The notes under the pieces: model-generated
The model's input: only the letters and a program-made list of their open reading frames with translations
Database searches by the model: none
Told to the model about the DNA's origin: nothing
Shown: piece by piece, positions 53,696 through 62,396 of the stretch
How positions within the stretch are numbered: the stretch's first letter is position 1
How the letters are laid out: each line of letters starts with the position of its first letter
Made by a program: the position numbers and the translations under genes
Source of the DNA: JAAXGX01 sp965221595
Lineage (GTDB): Bacteria > Acidobacteriota > Vicinamibacteria > Vicinamibacterales > UBA8438
Length of the DNA stretch: 64,000 bases
Assembly: GCA_965221595.1 (NCBI GenBank)
Contig: OZ244900.1
Location: 3,658,001-3,722,000, forward strand
Direction of reading: 5' to 3'

Positions 53696-55489
53696 TCAGC
53701 GCCCGGGCAGCCCGAACGTCAGCACGACGTTGCCCGCGGGCACCGTGACGTACTGCACGCCGTCGACCTGATACGTGATCTGGGCGGCAGTGACGTTCGC
53801 CCCCGTGTAGAACTCCCAGAGCAGCTCGCCGGTGGTGGCGTCGAGCGCGAAGAACGTACCGCCGCGCGCGGCCGTGAACACCAGGTTGCCGGCGGTGGAC
53901 AAGGTGCCCGCGGACGGCCCGCCGTCGATCTCGGTGCGCCACGCCAACTCGCCGGTCGCCGGATCGTAGGCCGAGACGTTCCCGCGTGCCGGCGCGGCGG
54001 ACAGACGCCGGCCGGCCGTACTGAACTGGCCCGGCCGGAGGGTGTTGCCCACAGGGATGGCGGTCATGAAGATGGGGAAGTCGCGCCCGGCTACGTAGAC
54101 CAGCCCGGTCCCCGGATGGAACGAGTTGACCCCGTAGTGCACGCCCTCGCGCGGCGCGTGCAGCGCCCCGTCGAGAGTCGGCGGCGTATAGAACGGCAGC
54201 TTCGGGTACGCCCCGAACTGCGGGTAGAGGTTCTCGGTCGGGAACTGGCGGGCCAGCGGCGTCATCGGCCGGCCGGCGGCGGTGTGGGGGATCGGCTGGG
54301 TGGGCCAGACCTCCTCGCCGGGCGTCTCGGTGTCGGTCGGCACCGGCGTCTCCACGATGGGATTGATCGGCGCGCCGGTCGACCGGTTCAGGATGTACAG
54401 CAGGCCGTTCTTGTTGCCCGCGACCGTGGCCGGCACGGTCTGCCCGCCCAGCTCTATGTCGAACAGCGTCGGCTGCTGGCCGGCGTCGTAGTCCCAGATG
54501 TCGTGGTGGATCTGCTGGTAGTACCACACGATGCGGCCGGTCCGCAGGTCCAGCGTCACGAACGCGTTCGTGAAGAGGTTGATCCCCTTGCGCGCTGAAC
54601 CGTCCTGGTCGGGCGACGGGTTGGCGACGGTGAGGTGTAGGGTGTCGGTCTCCGGGTCGATGGCCGGGGTGCCCCAGACGCCGCCGCCGTGACGCACCCC
54701 GCCCACCCAGGTATCGCGGGCGATGTCCCAGCCCTCGTCGTCGGGCCCCTGCGGAATGGTGACGAACTGCCAGAGCAGCGTACCGGTGCGGCCGTCGATG
54801 GCCAGCACTAGCCCGCCCGGAATGTGGCTCTCGCTGAGCGCCGTGCCCACGATGAGGATGCCGTCGTGGTACTGCGGGGCCATGTTGTAGCGGTACCCCC
54901 ACGAGGTCGGCTCGTCGAGCGCCGGGTAGCGCTCGCGCAGCACGTCCGTGAGCACGTGCGACACACCGTCCCGGCCGAAGCCCGCCACGAACTCGCCGGT
55001 ACGGGCGTCGAGCGCCATTACTCGCGTATCCGTGGCGGTGTACACCGTGCCGTCGGCGTACACCGCGCCACGCGTCCCGCCAGCCTGCGCGTTGCGCCAC
55101 ACAGGCCGCCCCGTCGCGGCATCGAGCGCGATGACGGCGTTCGGCGTCGTGAGGTACATCACCCCGTCGGCCACCACCGGTGTCGCCCGGCCGCTGCCAC
55201 CGTGGTACAGCCAGCGGACGGCCAGCGACGCCACGTTCGACGGGTCGATCTGGTCCAGCGGGGCGTGGCGGGAATTCGCGACGTCGAAGTTGTGTCGCGG
55301 CCACCCCACGGAGCTCGCCGCGTCCACGGCCGGCAGTGGTACGAAGCTGTTCGCCCGGTTCGCCCGCGCCCCCCGGGCCGTATCCTCCAGCAGCTCTTCG
55401 GGCGTCAGCGGCGTCTGTGCACCGACCGGCCCGAGTGCGAAACCGATTACGGACGCGACGACAACGACCTTCGGCAGCCTGGTGCTCAT
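53696..55489 (-). CDS. PQQ-dependent quinoprotein dehydrogenase (alcohol/glucose dehydrogenase type)
   Basis: Periplasmic quinoprotein of 597 aa with a signal peptide (about 1-24). Eight W-motif blades are recognisable, e.g. VIALDAATGRPVWRNAQAGG, VMALDARTGEFVAGFG, VLAIDGRTGTLLWQFV, LDLRTGRIVWYYQQIHHDIW with DYDAGQQPTLFD (metal/PQQ side), and FFALDATTGELLWEFYTGAN. No C-terminal haem domain, so it is a type I-like or membrane-quinone-linked enzyme needing a separate acceptor. GGAGAAG is 7 bases before the ATG. A substrate alcohol or sugar cannot be named. It is divergent from the broken COG1373 gene. Confidence 0.9.
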   Translation of the reverse strand: MSTRLPKVVVVASVIGFALGPVGAQTPLTPEELLEDTARGARANRANSFVPLPAVDAASSVGWPRHNFDVANSRHAPLDQIDPSNVASLAVRWLYHGGSGRATPVVADGVMYLTTPNAVIALDAATGRPVWRNAQAGGTRGAVYADGTVYTATDTRVMALDARTGEFVAGFGRDGVSHVLTDVLRERYPALDEPTSWGYRYNMAPQYHDGILIVGTALSESHIPGGLVLAIDGRTGTLLWQFVTIPQGPDDEGWDIARDTWVGGVRHGGGVWGTPAIDPETDTLHLTVANPSPDQDGSARKGINLFTNAFVTLDLRTGRIVWYYQQIHHDIWDYDAGQQPTLFDIELGGQTVPATVAGNKNGLLYILNRSTGAPINPIVETPVPTDTETPGEEVWPTQPIPHTAAGRPMTPLARQFPTENLYPQFGAYPKLPFYTPPTLDGALHAPREGVHYGVNSFHPGTGLVYVAGRDFPIFMTAIPVGNTLRPGQFSTAGRRLSAAPARGNVSAYDPATGELAWRTEIDGGPSAGTLSTAGNLVFTAARGGTFFALDATTGELLWEFYTGANVTAAQITYQVDGVQYVTVPAGNVVLTFGLPGR

Positions 55490-55611
55490 CGTGCTTCTCC
55501 GTGGACTGATCCCGCCAATCGTTGCCAGACGGCTCCGCTTGGCGCCCAGGTGTCCGAACAAGCGCCAGAATCACAATTTTCTGAATGCTGAATGCAGATT
55601 AGCATTCATGC

Positions 55612-56439
55612 TTGGCCGCCCTGCCCCACCTCCGCAGGGCGCTGCTTCTCACCGGCGGTTTTCCCGAGCTTCTGGCGCCGGCCGCGGCCGACGATGAAGA
55701 CGAGGGCTCGACGTTGCTCCGGTCGCAACGGACCCTGCGCAGTGATGCGGTCGAACGGGCGATCTACAAGGACATCCCGCAGGCGTTCGGCATCGACAGT
55801 CCCATGCTCTTGGAGCGCCTGCTCTACACGCTCGCGGGTCAGGTAACCGGATTGCTGTCGCCGCGACGCCTGTGCCAGGCGCTCGACGGGCTGTCGCAGC
55901 CCACCTTCGACCGCTACCTGTCGTACCTGGAGCGGGCCTTCCTCGTCTTCACCCTGCCGAACTACTCCGGTCGGGAAGGCAACGTCCAGCGCCGGGGACG
56001 GCGCGTCTACTTCGTCGACGGCGCAGTTCGCAACGCGGCCCTCCAGCGCGGGCTGGGACCGCTGACCGACGCGGGCGAAATGGGCCTGCTCTACGAGAAC
56101 CTGGCTGCCGGCCACCTCCACGCGCTGGCCCGGCAGACGCAGGTGCGGCTCTACCACTGGCGGAGCGGCCGGGACGAGGTGGACTTGATCTACGACCATC
56201 CGGAGCAACCGGTCGCCTTCGAGATCGCGTCGTCCCTGCGTCATCCGACGACCGGACTACAGCGGTTCATGGAGCGCTTTCCGCGCTTCGAGGGACGGTG
56301 TTATCTGGTCAGCCCCGAACCGGTTTGCATGCCAGCCGGCACGGCTGCGGGGCAGGTCGGACTGCTCCCCCTGGACCTCCTGCTGCTGACCGTGAGCCGG
56401 CAGGCCGCGGCCACGCTCCGGGAGCGGCTGCAGACCTGA
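55612..56439 (+). pseudogene. COG1373-type ATPase, N-terminally truncated (DUF4143 part only)
   Basis: The 275-codon frame matches only the C-terminal two thirds of COG1373 AAA-DUF4143 proteins: ALLLTGGFPELLA, SDAVERAIYKDIPQAFGI, TFDRYLSYLERAFLVFTLPN, RRVYFVDGAVRNAAL, GLLYENLAAGHLHAL and YHWRSGRDEVDLIYDHPEQP. The last is the PD-(D/E)XK-like end. The ~200-residue P-loop ATPase domain is missing and only a TTG is available as start, so this is probably a decayed gene. It lies just after the divergent start region of the quinoprotein gene. Confidence 0.72.
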
Positions 56440-56452
56440 CCGGCTGAACCGG

Positions 56453-57082
56453 CTAGCGGCCTTCCAGCACACCCAGGTGGACTTCGGCCACCATGTGCAT
56501 GTAGCCGCCTGCCCGCGCGTAGCGCCCGTCCGCGGCGGCCCGGATGTGGCGGAGCGCCTCTTCCGTCTGCCCCGCCGCCTCGTAGTACAGCCCGAGGTAG
56601 AGATGGGCGTAGAACTGGGCCGACGGCCGATCCCCGGCGGCGGGCAGGATCGCGTCCGGTGCGAGGTCGCCACGATACAACTCGTAGATCTCCTGCATCG
56701 GGACGCGGGAGTCCGGACCGACCGGCAGCAGCGCCGCCCGGGCCGCGGCCGGGGACTCCGCGCGCGCCACGCACAGGTAGTGCCAGGCGGCGTTCTCGAC
56801 GTCGTTCGGGTTCACCGTCCGATGCGACTCGAACTGCGTCCGGCAGTCGCCGTAGCGTGCCACGTAGTAGAGCGCGATGCCCCGCTGCCAGAGGTAGGGT
56901 GCCTGGGCGGGCAGCAGATCGGCCACCGTGTCGAAGCCGGCGGCCGCTTCCTCGAGGCGTCCCTGCTCGAAGTCGAAGATGGCGCGGCGGAAGATGGCCT
57001 CCGCCGCGCCCTGCGCGTGCGCACCGGCGACGAGCGCGGCCAGCAGCGCACAAGCGGCCGCGGCCCGACGACACGTCCTCAC
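56453..57082 (-). CDS. Exported tetratricopeptide-like protein
   Basis: Protein of 209 aa with a signal peptide (about 1-23, AAAACALLAALVAGAHAQ). Helical TPR-like repeats follow: AIFDFEQGRLEEAAAGFDTV, then a middle repeat around YLWQRGIALYYVARYGDCR, and AHLYLGLYYEAAGQTEEALR at the end. It starts with GTG at 57082, 20 bp after the propeller gene stop on the same strand, so it is probably cotranscribed. A periplasmic scaffold or assembly factor is likely; the partner is unknown. Confidence 0.8.
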   Translation of the reverse strand: MRTCRRAAAACALLAALVAGAHAQGAAEAIFRRAIFDFEQGRLEEAAAGFDTVADLLPAQAPYLWQRGIALYYVARYGDCRTQFESHRTVNPNDVENAAWHYLCVARAESPAAARAALLPVGPDSRVPMQEIYELYRGDLAPDAILPAAGDRPSAQFYAHLYLGLYYEAAGQTEEALRHIRAAADGRYARAGGYMHMVAEVHLGVLEGR

Positions 57083-57101
57083 AGCCGTCCGCCTTCCATC
57101 C

Positions 57102-58475
57102 TCACTGATAGTCCGCGGCCGCCAGCGACGCGCGGATCACCTCACGGTCGTTGCGCTGCACGACATGCTGGTTGGCGAACGCCGGGTGCGCCCAGCTCAC
57201 CCGCCGGTCGAACCGGCGCTGCGGCCCGAAGCCGGCGCTCGACGTCGCCTCGAGCAGCATGGTCCGGTCCAGTTCGACGTAACCCTCGGGCGTGAAGCGG
57301 GCCATGATCAGGTAGCCCTCGTCGTTGCTCACGAAGTAGCGGTCGCCGTGCCGCACCATGAAGGCCGTGCCCCAGCGCGCCTGCGCCGTCATCTCGCCGC
57401 TCATCCAGAGCCGCTCGCCCGTGCGGGCGTCGAGGCCGCGCAGCTCGCCGTAGCTCCCGACGCCGTAGACGTGCTCCCCGCTCACGATCGGCGTGGTGAT
57501 CAGCGCGTGCAGCCCGTCGGTCTCGCCCGGCATCTCGCTGCGGCTGCCGCCCTTCCACATCATCGTGGCGCTTGGCCGGTCGGTGTCGAGCCGCATCATC
57601 AGCGACCCGTTGTAGAACTGGCTCACCAGCAGGTAGTTGCCGTCCCTGACCGGCGTGGCGACGCTCATGCCCGCGCCGACCTCCCAGGGTTCCTCCCAGT
57701 ACACCTCGCCCGTCTCCGGGTCGAGCGATGCCAGCGCGGCCGCGTGCCAGATGATGAGCTGACGCACACCGCCTGCCTCGTAGATGACGGGCTGGCCGTA
57801 GCCCATCTCGCCCACCACGTCGAGCGCGCGCCACAGTTCCTCGCCGGTGCGCTTGTCGAAGGCCACCACCAGTGCGTCCGGCTCGCCGCCGACGATTGCG
57901 ATCAGTCGCTCGCCGTCGACCAGCGGCGCGCTGGCGATACCCCAGGTAGCGACGCTCGTGTCGTAGTCCTCGATGTAGTTCTTGCTCCAGAGCAGCTCGC
58001 CGCTCTCGACGTCGAGGCAGCGCAGCATCCCCGTCGCCCCGACCGTGTACACCCGGTCGCCGTCGACGGTGGGCGTCGCGCGCGGGCCGACGGCGTAGGA
58101 ACCCTGGAGCATCCGATACGTCGTGCCCCACTCGTGGGTCCACAGCACCTCACCCGTCGCCTCGTCGAGCGCCACGAGGCGCTCCGTCCCGTCCAGCGTG
58201 CGCGACGCCGGATCCTCCTGCCAGTCGAGAACGAATACCCGGCCGTCCGCGACCGCCGGCCCGGCGAAGCCGGAGCGCACCGGTGTGCGCCAAGTCACCT
58301 CGAGGCCATCCTCCGGAAAACGGTCGACGATGCCGGTCTCGTGCCAGACTGCCAGCCGGCCGGCGCCGCGCCACTGGGGCCAGTCGTCGGCGGCCAGGGA
58401 CTGCGCGCCCCACGCGACGCCCGCCAGCACGACTGCGACGAAGACGAAACGGTACCAAGTACGAGCCTGTCTCAT
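57102..58475 (-). CDS. Exported PQQ-like beta-propeller repeat protein
   Basis: Propeller of 457 aa, signal peptide about 1-28, then DDWPQWRGAGRLAVWHETGI, clearly paralogous to the protein at 42038-43387 (same order of blades). Blades include LVALDEATGEVLWTHEWG, LRCLDVESGELLWSKNY, VVAFDKRTGEELWRALD, SLDPETGEVYWEEPW and LRGLDARTGERLWMSGE, and both proteins end in similar NDREVI/NDEEII and AADY residues. GGGAG is 8 bases upstream of the ATG. First gene of a likely operon with the TPR-like protein. No catalytic quinoprotein signature, so a binding or BamB-like role is more likely. Confidence 0.87.
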   Translation of the reverse strand: MRQARTWYRFVFVAVVLAGVAWGAQSLAADDWPQWRGAGRLAVWHETGIVDRFPEDGLEVTWRTPVRSGFAGPAVADGRVFVLDWQEDPASRTLDGTERLVALDEATGEVLWTHEWGTTYRMLQGSYAVGPRATPTVDGDRVYTVGATGMLRCLDVESGELLWSKNYIEDYDTSVATWGIASAPLVDGERLIAIVGGEPDALVVAFDKRTGEELWRALDVVGEMGYGQPVIYEAGGVRQLIIWHAAALASLDPETGEVYWEEPWEVGAGMSVATPVRDGNYLLVSQFYNGSLMMRLDTDRPSATMMWKGGSRSEMPGETDGLHALITTPIVSGEHVYGVGSYGELRGLDARTGERLWMSGEMTAQARWGTAFMVRHGDRYFVSNDEGYLIMARFTPEGYVELDRTMLLEATSSAGFGPQRRFDRRVSWAHPAFANQHVVQRNDREVIRASLAAADYQ

Positions 58476-58686
58476 GCCGTCACTCCCTCTTCTCTCCGCC
58501 CCTCCCCGGCATTCTATGCCGTTTCGGGGGTGGGCACGATGCGCCGCGCTGCTGCGGGCTGACCGACACGACGCTGACGCTGACGACGCCGACCGACCGA
58601 CGGCAGCGACGAAGTGCAGGGTGCGATCACCCGGAAATGAATCGACGCCGGGGCGGCGCGCTGCGCTCCGGGCACGGACCGCGGCG

Positions 58687-60021
58687 TCAGCTTGCGGCGA
58701 TGCAGTACAGGTAGGTGTCGCCGCGCAGGTAGATGTCGCCGCCGACCAGGGCCATCGAGGCGCTGAACTGATCGTCGAGCTTGTTCGTGGCCAGCACCTC
58801 GTAGGTCTCCCCGTGGCGGATCACCACGGTCGTCCCGTCGCGGCCGGTGATGTACACGCGGCCGTCGGCAGCCACGGGCGACGCCATGATGCCGCGCAGG
58901 CCGTCCATCCGCTGCGGCCCGTAGTACGGCGTCCCCGCCTGCGCGTCGAAGACCGAGAGGATGCCGTGCACATACTTCGTGAAGTACAGCGCCCCGTCGT
59001 AGTACAGCGGCGACGAGACGTAGGGGGTGTCGCGGTCGTGGGTCCACACGACCGCCCCGCTGTCGGTGATGTCGCCGCGCGCGTCGGTCAGGCTGATCGC
59101 CTTGAGCACGGCGCCGTTGAAGCCGCTCGTCACGAAAACCATGCCGTCGCCGGCCACGGGCGAAGGAATCGTCAGCGGTGTCAGGCCGGTGGTGTGCCAG
59201 ACGAGATCGCCGGTCTCGAGGTCGTAGCTGCGCACGCGGCTCCAGCCGTTGGTGATGACCTGGGCGCGCCCGGCGTGCTCGACCACGATGGGCGTGGACC
59301 ACGTGTCGAGCTCGTCGCGGTCGGTGCGCCATAGCTCCTCGCCCGTCCGCTTGTCGAACGCCACGATGTACGACTGGTCGTTGTGGTCCCAGACCACGAC
59401 CAGGTGGTTGCCGTGCAGCACCGGCGTCGTGCCCTCGCCGCCCTCGGTCAGTACCCGCTTGTCGCCGAGGTCCCGGGACCACGCCAGGTTGCCGTCCAGG
59501 TCGTACACATAGAGGCCGTTCGACTCGAAGAATGCCACCACGTGCTCGCCGTCGGTAATCGCCGAGCTCGAGGCGTAGGTGCCGGCCGATGCGTGCGTCG
59601 CCTCGTGCGGCTGCCGCTCCCCGGCGACCCGCTGCCAAACGAGGGTGCCGTCGCGGCGGTCGTAAGCGAGCACGACATAGCGATGCACGTCGCGCTCGGG
59701 CAGGGCGCCGCGGTAGTCGTGCTGCGCTGCGTCCGGGACGCCGAGCGGAACCGCCGTGAGCAGGAACAACCGGTCGCCCCAGACAACGGGCGTGGCCGCA
59801 CCGAGGCCGGGCACCTCCGTCTTCCACTTGACGTTCGCCGTCTCGCTCCACGTCACCGGCGGGGTTGCCGTCCGGGACGTGCCGTTCTGATGGGGACCGC
59901 GCCACTGCGGCCAGTACCGCTCGGCCTCGGCAGCCTGCTCGGCGCGGGCCGGGAGCAGCGCGGCCAGCGCGAGCGCCGCCGCCAGCAGCGGCAGCCGAAC
60001 CGCAACGTGTCGTCCTGTCAT
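58687..60021 (-). CDS. Exported PQQ-like beta-propeller protein (WPQWRG family)
   Basis: Propeller of 444 aa with signal peptide (about 1-27). Mature start YWPQWRGPHQNGTSRTATPP is the widespread WPQWRGP family. Blades: VLAYDRRDGTLVWQRVAG, LYVYDLDGNLAWSRDLG, IVAFDKRTGEELWRTDRDE, VRSYDLETGDLVWHTTG and ILSVFDAQAGTPYYGPQ. Ribosome site GGGGAG 5 bases before the ATG. It is in the same direction as, and 211 bp upstream of, the paralogous propeller gene (57102-58475); that gap has short GACGCT/GACGAC repeats and no gene. Function unproven. Confidence 0.87.
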   Translation of the reverse strand: MTGRHVAVRLPLLAAALALAALLPARAEQAAEAERYWPQWRGPHQNGTSRTATPPVTWSETANVKWKTEVPGLGAATPVVWGDRLFLLTAVPLGVPDAAQHDYRGALPERDVHRYVVLAYDRRDGTLVWQRVAGERQPHEATHASAGTYASSSAITDGEHVVAFFESNGLYVYDLDGNLAWSRDLGDKRVLTEGGEGTTPVLHGNHLVVVWDHNDQSYIVAFDKRTGEELWRTDRDELDTWSTPIVVEHAGRAQVITNGWSRVRSYDLETGDLVWHTTGLTPLTIPSPVAGDGMVFVTSGFNGAVLKAISLTDARGDITDSGAVVWTHDRDTPYVSSPLYYDGALYFTKYVHGILSVFDAQAGTPYYGPQRMDGLRGIMASPVAADGRVYITGRDGTTVVIRHGETYEVLATNKLDDQFSASMALVGGDIYLRGDTYLYCIAAS

Positions 60022-60048
60022 GGTTGCTCCCCGTGCCGGCGCAGACTC

Positions 60049-60558
60049 CTACCGGACCGCGTCCTCAGGGTTGTACAGGAAGCCCTGCGCCAGCCAGCCG
60101 CGCAGCGCGCCCGCGGGGTTCTTCTCCGAGTGGACCTGCACGTAGTACCACCCTCGGCGCAGCTCCTCGGCCTGCTCCTCGCTGATCCAGAAGCTGCCGT
60201 TGAGCGTACCCCGGGGCGCCTTGGATACGACCAGGTCGAACACCCGCGGCCCCGGCGTCGGCCCGCCCGGGTCGTCGGGCCCCGTGCCGGCGCGATGGAG
60301 ATGGGCGACGGTCGCCGGCGAGGCCAGTCCCTCGAATGTGCCGTTGACCATCAGCTTGGGTCCCTCGGGATAGTAGTCGAGCACCGAGTACAGGAACCCG
60401 CTGCCGGCCGCGGCGGGCGCGGCCGCGTCGCCGTCCGCGATCGGCTCGAGCGCTCCCGAGAAGGGTGCGCCGAGCTGCCCCCACGCCGCGCCGGCCGACA
60501 CCAGTAATGCGCTACCCGCCACGACAAGCACGCGCAGGCCTGTGACTGCCACGTCCAT
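60049..60558 (-). CDS. Exported CHRD-domain protein
   Basis: Protein of 169 aa. A signal peptide (about 1-28, LRVLVVAGSALLVSAGAAWG) is followed by a CHRD domain (chordin-type): TVAHLHRAG, RVFDLVVSKAPRGTLNGSFW and the C-terminal WYYVQVHSEKNPAGALRGWL, which is the family hallmark. GGGAGGA lies one base from the ATG; a GTG two codons further (60552) has better spacing and may be the real start. It is 27 bp upstream of the WPQWRG propeller gene on the same strand, so the two are probably cotranscribed. Confidence 0.86.
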   Translation of the reverse strand: MDVAVTGLRVLVVAGSALLVSAGAAWGQLGAPFSGALEPIADGDAAAPAAAGSGFLYSVLDYYPEGPKLMVNGTFEGLASPATVAHLHRAGTGPDDPGGPTPGPRVFDLVVSKAPRGTLNGSFWISEEQAEELRRGWYYVQVHSEKNPAGALRGWLAQGFLYNPEDAVR

Positions 60559-60650
60559 TCCTCCCGTCGAGTTCGTTCCAGCCGCGCCACGGTAGCAGCG
60601 GCCCCGACGCACAGTCAAGCGCCGGGCCGACCGGCAGCTTCCCAGCCCAC

Positions 60651-60722
60651 CGCGGCGGGAGCGGCGCGGGGCGCAGGGGTACCCGCAAGCGGACGCCGGG
60701 ATTCGGGGGCGCAGTCCCGTCT
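60651..60722 (-). repeat. GC-rich interspersed repeat, copy 3 (inverted)
   Basis: The reverse complement matches copy 1 at 14538-14611 over about 70 bases (CGGCGTCCGCTTGCGGG core, GCGCCGCTCCCGCCG end). It occupies the gap between the CHRD gene and the membrane-anchored protein at 60751-61254. The rest of this 192 bp gap shows no gene. Confidence 0.6.
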
Positions 60723-60750
60723 GAAGCTGGCTGGAGCTGGCCTGGCTTAG

Positions 60751-61254
60751 CTAGGACTCGGTCCCCTTGACGCGATCCAGGAGTTCGTCGCGAAGCACGA
60801 CCCACAGCACGGGTTTCACGGCGTCTCGTTCGGTTCCGAACTCGTAAGCGCAGGCCGAAACCCGTTCCTCGATCTCCGGTTCAAGCTTCGTTGCCACGTA
60901 ATCGCGGCTGAACTCCTCGATCTGGAACGGCTGCATGTCGACGACCTCGTGCGTAACGGCCTGCGCGACGCTCGCCGCCCAATCCTTCGCAAGCAGGAAT
61001 TCGGCCATCTTCGAGCCATAATCGGTGAGCCGTACTGGACTGGCGCTCTCGATGGCCCTGGGGGGTAGTCGCAGGAAAATCTGCTTGATGTCCTGCCTGA
61101 TCTCTTTGAGGTCTTCCCGAATTTCCTCGGTGAACGTCTGCCAACCGCTCTTCATGTTGTGCACGTCCCTGAGCCAGAACAGTCCCTTGACAACAAGGCC
61201 AACCAGCGTCAAGAGGGCGATGTAGGTCAAAGGGTTGTACAGCCAACGTGCCAT
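60751..61254 (-). CDS. Membrane-anchored protein of unknown function
   Basis: Protein of 167 aa not recognised by name. An N-terminal membrane helix (about 6-27, NPLTYIALLTLVGLVVKGLF) is followed by a charged helix with heptad-like spacing (EIREDLKEIRQDIKQIFLRL) and a cytoplasmic part beginning SPVRLTDYGSKMAEFLLAKD, which resembles a winged-helix-like segment seen in small accessory proteins. G+C is near 55% by eye, lower than its neighbours, and the adjacent gap holds a repeat, so it is probably acquired. No clear ribosome site precedes the ATG. Confidence 0.65.
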   Translation of the reverse strand: MARWLYNPLTYIALLTLVGLVVKGLFWLRDVHNMKSGWQTFTEEIREDLKEIRQDIKQIFLRLPPRAIESASPVRLTDYGSKMAEFLLAKDWAASVAQAVTHEVVDMQPFQIEEFSRDYVATKLEPEIEERVSACAYEFGTERDAVKPVLWVVLRDELLDRVKGTES

Positions 61255-61424
61255 ATATTTTGAATTCTCAAGCCCGGAGAGACGGTCTGTCAACGGCACA
61301 AAATGTGGTGTACTGGCAGCTCCAGGTCCACCGCTTCTTGTATAGCCTGCGTGGAGTCTGCGACGATTGCCGGCACGAGAGCGAGGCCTGGGTGCCGCCC
61401 CTCGGAAGTCTGCGGCGCGGATGC

Positions 61425-62396
61425 CTACCGCCCGGCCGCGCGGCGGAGCGCCGGCGTCACGCCGCCCGTGAAGAGGCGTGCGCCCTGCTCGATGCGCTCC
61501 AGCATGTTGGTCGTGTTCGTCATGGCGACGGGCAGGCCGAACTCCCGTCCGGCGGCGAGCACGGTGTCGATGGCCTGCGCCACGGCCTCCCGACTGCCGC
61601 CGTGCGTGTTCAGCATGTCGCCGCCGGTTTCGGAACCGGCGAACAGTACAGCCCCGATGTTCCGCTCGCTGAGCTCGCGGGCAATCTCGCGCACGTTGGC
61701 CACGCCCTGCGGGCTCTCGATGAGGATCCACGGCAGCAGGTTGCCGTTCCGCGGATCGAGCCGCCAGACGTCCGCCTGTTCGATGTAGTCGGGCACCGAC
61801 AGGCCCCAGTAGCGTGCCGCCTGCCGGGGGTTGGTGCCGCGCAGGCCCGCGGGCTCCCGGTCCCGCGCGCCCAGCGGCTGCGGATAGCGCATGGCGCGGA
61901 TGGCCGTGAGCGCCTGCCCGGGGGTCTCGACGGTCGGGAAGATGACGCCGTGCGCGCCCACGTCCAGCACCTGCTTGACCATCCAGACGTTCTGCTCGAG
62001 TTCGCGGCCGGTCGCCGGAATCCGCACGATGACGGCCTTGCCGGCCATGGCGTTGCCCGTCGCGGCGATCGCGCCGGGGTCCACGAGCCACTGCATCCAC
62101 GTCCGCAGCGCGCTGACGTCGTAGGGGCCGTGCTCCATGTCGAAGAAAACGAAGTCGATATCGTCGTCGGCCGCGAGCGCGACGGGGTCGGCGCGGGCGT
62201 CGACCGTGAGGCCGAAGGCGACCTGGTCGTCGTCGAGCAGCCGGACGAGGCCAGCCCGGGGCATGGTCTCCGGATCCTGGCGGCCATGCACGACGAGCAC
62301 AGGCGCGGCAGCCAGGGCAAGGGCCGCCACGAGTGCAAGCCGGGAGGGGACGGTTCGCACAGGTTCTCCGCGCGTTGTTCCGGCCGGCGTGCTCAT
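61425..62396 (-). CDS. Exported HpcH/HpaI-type aldolase family protein
   Basis: Protein of 323 aa of the HpcH/HpaI aldolase/citrate lyase family, a (beta/alpha)8 barrel that cleaves hydroxy-keto acids with a divalent metal. Blocks: DFVFFDMEHGPYD, VIVRIPATGRELEQNVWMVK, GAHGVIFPTVETPGQA, WILIESPQGVANVREI. A hydrophobic leader (LALVAALALAAAPVLVV) implies export, rare for this family. The ATG at 62396 overlaps the PepSY gene stop (ATGA); a GTG at 62360 with GGAGAA upstream gives a tighter signal peptide and is an alternative start. Confidence 0.85.
   Translation of the reverse strand: MSTPAGTTRGEPVRTVPSRLALVAALALAAAPVLVVHGRQDPETMPRAGLVRLLDDDQVAFGLTVDARADPVALAADDDIDFVFFDMEHGPYDVSALRTWMQWLVDPGAIAATGNAMAGKAVIVRIPATGRELEQNVWMVKQVLDVGAHGVIFPTVETPGQALTAIRAMRYPQPLGARDREPAGLRGTNPRQAARYWGLSVPDYIEQADVWRLDPRNGNLLPWILIESPQGVANVREIARELSERNIGAVLFAGSETGGDMLNTHGGSREAVAQAIDTVLAAGREFGLPVAMTNTTNMLERIEQGARLFTGGVTPALRRAAGR

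Noticed and set aside
55592..55846. An 84-codon frame starting with ATG before the COG1373 fragment.
   Set aside because: It is in another frame from the recognisable DUF4143 sequence and is a shadow.
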